A program made the translations under genes and the position numbers. The notes under the pieces are model-generated. The model did not search any database. It saw only the letters and a list, made by a program, of their open reading frames with translations, and was not told where the DNA came from. 16,967 nt of DNA, taken from the NCBI GenBank assembly GCA_029934775.1, contig JAOZLO010000017.1, positions 1 through 16,967 of the forward strand, given 5' to 3'. Positions within the stretch are counted from its first letter, which is position 1. Each line of letters begins with the position of its first letter. Shown here one piece after another: positions 15,547 to 16,967 of the stretch. Source of the stretch: Desulfocapsaceae bacterium (GTDB lineage: Bacteria > Desulfobacterota > Desulfobulbia > Desulfobulbales > Desulfocapsaceae).

Positions 15547-15879
15547 TTATTTTTGGTTTTTGTTTTTTTTGAAGTTTTTTTGCCAAGCTCTGTCCAATTT
15601 ATTAAATACCCTGTCACAAATTCTTAGCGGATCCATAAACTGGAGTGGTTTTTGTACTGCTATATCAACAGAGGTAGCTTTTTCATCAGTTTGCTGCAGT
15701 TGTGCAATAATAGTTGCAGTACCGGTTAGTGAAAACAAACTTTGCTTCCACTCCATATAACCGTTTTTAAAATCTGATTTATTGGTTTTCCAATTTATAA
15801 TATGATCTCCACTGTCAAGGAGTAGATTAAAGCTATCCTCAAAAGAGAGTGGTATTTCGATATGAAATTTTTTTATCAT
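15547..15879 (-). CDS. Hypothetical protein, 110 residues
   Basis: Small soluble protein with no signal peptide and no membrane segment. Its composition is protein-like: alternating hydrophobic strands (KFHIEIPLSFEDSF, GYMEWKQSLFSLTGTATIIA), then a C-terminal amphipathic helix and a Lys/Asn-rich tail. The layout (strand, short helix, strand series, long C-terminal helix) loosely recalls small SRPBCC-like or related alpha/beta-barrel proteins of unknown role, but this is an impression and not an assignment. No clear Shine-Dalgarno precedes the ATG at 15879, so the start is uncertain. It is convergent with rtcB. Confidence 0.5.
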   Translation of the reverse strand: MIKKFHIEIPLSFEDSFNLLLDSGDHIINWKTNKSDFKNGYMEWKQSLFSLTGTATIIAQLQQTDEKATSVDIAVQKPLQFMDPLRICDRVFNKLDRAWQKNFKKNKNQK

Positions 15880-16291
15880 CGGACTATAGAGTTATATTGT
15901 GAATTTATATATGTTGATGATGTCTATGATCATCTACTGAAGGGGAGTGCCGAAAAAACTGTGGATATTCTGGATATCATGTTGCACCTATCCGCATACC
16001 TGGAAATATCAGTACGTTACGTACCATTAAAAAGCCATAAAGAGCGTTAAGATGCACTAAAAACCCTCTGAAAACCACCTGGGTAGTTCTGGTTTATCTA
16101 TGATCAGAAGCTCCAATTTTCTATCCTCTATGCTTGCATAATTCCAGCAATAAAACTTTTGGACAAATGGGGAATATACCCCCAGAATTGAGTCAATTTT
16201 CCCGGCATTATGAGTGCTGTTCAAAGTAAAAAACCACCTGGCTTGTAATATATTGAGAAATATACACCACATTCAAAGTTGTTTTGCCAAA
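15880..16291. other. Intergenic region without a convincing gene
   Basis: Only short frames of 62 and 71 codons are present, without good ribosome sites or recognisable motifs. The 12-bp sequence AAAACCACCTGG occurs twice as a direct repeat (16071-16082 and 16230-16241), and TGGGG/CCCCA forms a small hairpin at 16168-16184 between them. The region could be a decayed insertion. Confidence 0.4.
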
Positions 16292-16450
16292 TCATGGGCA
16301 GGTGCTCCTAATGAAAATTGCAATATCCATTCCCGACAAACTGGGACCAAACGATGGTGATTGTTTTAGTTGCTGGTAAACGTGGCTTCGGAGCTTTGCT
16401 TTGATCTTGTATTTTTGTCCCTCAGGATGAAGACGACCTTGAGATTCAGG
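16292..16450 (-). pseudogene. Open frame following hicB in the same frame; possible gene remnant
   Basis: Immediately after the TAA of hicB, the same frame stays open for 52 codons. It reads protein-like text (GRLHPEGQKYKIKAKLRSH, then GPSLSGMDIAIFIRS) before a TGA at 16292-16294. There is no in-frame Met near its beginning and no ribosome site, so it is not a normal gene. It may be the tail of a decayed gene left next to the toxin-antitoxin module, or chance. I do not recognise the family. Confidence 0.25.
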
Positions 16451-16804
16451 TTAGCTTTTGCTGTGGTGGTCTGGTGAGAGTGATTGTCTTAACTTTTTGA
16501 CACAGAAATTATTAAGGCTGTCTCCTGTTTGCATGGCTTTGAGTGAGATCACTTTATGTAATTCACTTCCTAAACGAAGTTGAAATTTACCAGAATATTT
16601 TTTATTTGTTGGGCTTGGAAGTGGCAGCCCTTCATTTTTGTAAATTTCAATCCATTCATCAGCTATTTGACAGAGTTCATGGTAAACTTTTTCTTCTTCT
16701 GCTCCGTGACAGCATTGCCCAATCCAACCTGGTATTGAGCCAATGTAGCATTGATCTTCTTCTGACCACTCAACAAGTTTTAAGTATTTATCTCGGTCTT
16801 TCAT
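16451..16804 (-). CDS. hicB: HicB family antitoxin
   Basis: A 117-residue antitoxin of the type II HicAB system; it binds and blocks the HicA RNase and normally represses its own operon. The N-terminal part (about 7-65) is the degenerate RNase H-like HicB fold: KLVEWSEEDQCYIGSIPGW, then HGAEEEKVYHELCQIADEWIE and a Pro-rich GLPLPSPT. The C-terminal part (about 70-110, KFQLRLGSELHKVISLKAMQ) is an Arc-like ribbon-helix-helix DNA-binding domain. Its ATG overlaps the hicA stop (ATGA), and GGAG inside the end of hicA serves as the ribosome site, so translation is coupled. Length is near normal for the family and the domains look intact. Confidence 0.88.
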   Translation of the reverse strand: MKDRDKYLKLVEWSEEDQCYIGSIPGWIGQCCHGAEEEKVYHELCQIADEWIEIYKNEGLPLPSPTNKKYSGKFQLRLGSELHKVISLKAMQTGDSLNNFCVKKLRQSLSPDHHSKS

Positions 16805-16967
16805 TTTTTTAACTCCGTTACTTTGCGTTTTACTTCATTCTCTTGATACTTTTTGGCATCAGATCCTAATTTCCCGGATAGTGTTATGGCAATACCCTGT
16901 GGGTGGATGAAGTTACGATGACTGCCTTTGCCTCCGCGATTTTTGAAGCCTGCTTTTTCTAATTGTT
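16801..16967 (-). CDS. hicA: HicA family toxin (5'-truncated by window edge)
   Basis: The last 54 residues of a HicA mRNA interferase are visible; the start lies beyond the right edge. The double-stranded-RNA-binding-like fold signature is clear: LEKAGFKNRGGKGSHRNFIH, with the catalytic His in GSH, then the HP turn and a Lys-rich C-terminal helix. HicA proteins are usually about 60-85 residues, so only some 10-30 residues are missing. The stop overlaps the hicB start by 4 nt, the classical hicA-hicB order. The operon promoter is outside the window. Confidence 0.87.
   Translation of the reverse strand, partial: QLEKAGFKNRGGKGSHRNFIHPQGIAITLSGKLGSDAKKYQENEVKRKVTELKK

Noticed and set aside
15862..16050. 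62-codon open frame on the + strand
   Set aside because: No ribosome site, overlaps the start of the more plausible 110-residue gene, and has no recognisable motif.
16057..16272. 71-codon open frame on the minus strand
   Set aside because: Aromatic-rich and protein-like in parts, but no ribosome site, signature or neighbouring support; kept only as part of the gene-poor region.
16311..16379. Short + strand frame beginning MKIAISIPDKLG, like the start of a CopG/MazE antitoxin
   Set aside because: It stops after 22 codons with no continuation in other frames that looks like the rest of such a protein; the minus-strand reading of the same bases is longer.

Overview
The window looks like chromosomal DNA of a Gram-negative bacterium, most likely a deltaproteobacterial (Desulfobacterota-type) environmental species. 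This is inferred from moderate GC content, a receiver-DUF4388-PilZ protein, TAXI-type TRAP transport under sigma-54 two-component control, and a kinase with a periplasmic amino-acid-binding-protein-like sensor. No rRNA or tRNA gene was seen, so the taxonomy is soft.

Layout. (1) 1-1571 (+): a Na+/phosphate cotransporter with a PhoU-like tail, cut at the left edge, convergent across a 14-bp bidirectional terminator with (2) 1615-4026 (-), a hybrid sensor kinase. (3) Divergent from it, 4347-5381 (+), is a PilZ protein whose receiver has lost its phospho-acceptor Asp. (4) 5536-6192 (+): a small exported helical protein made of two Spy/CpxP-like modules with an exact 93-residue period. (5) 6196-14047 (-): the central block. 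A near-consensus sigma-54 promoter reads into a TAXI solute-binding protein, then a fused TRAP permease, then a DctB-like kinase, a DctD/NtrC-like sigma-54 activator and a second TAXI solute-binding protein. (6) 14241-15404 (+): an RtcB RNA ligase. (7) 15405-16800: a small hypothetical gene, about 570 bp with no convincing gene, then hicB. (8) hicA runs off the right edge.

How it works together. The kinase and activator probably sense the TRAP substrate and switch on the transporter from the sigma-54 promoter; a perfect inverted repeat about 140-165 bp upstream of the predicted start is a candidate enhancer. The second TAXI protein, translationally linked to the activator gene and lacking its own permease, may present ligand to the kinase or add substrate range.

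The least explained feature is a ~117-bp element present twice (5391-5507 and 10467-10584) in the same orientation on the + strand but in opposite orientation relative to flanking genes. The two copies share conserved blocks, and a long-range 6-bp helix is maintained through two compensatory base-pair changes. This suggests a folded RNA or a structured single-stranded-DNA mobile element; I could not match it to a known family.
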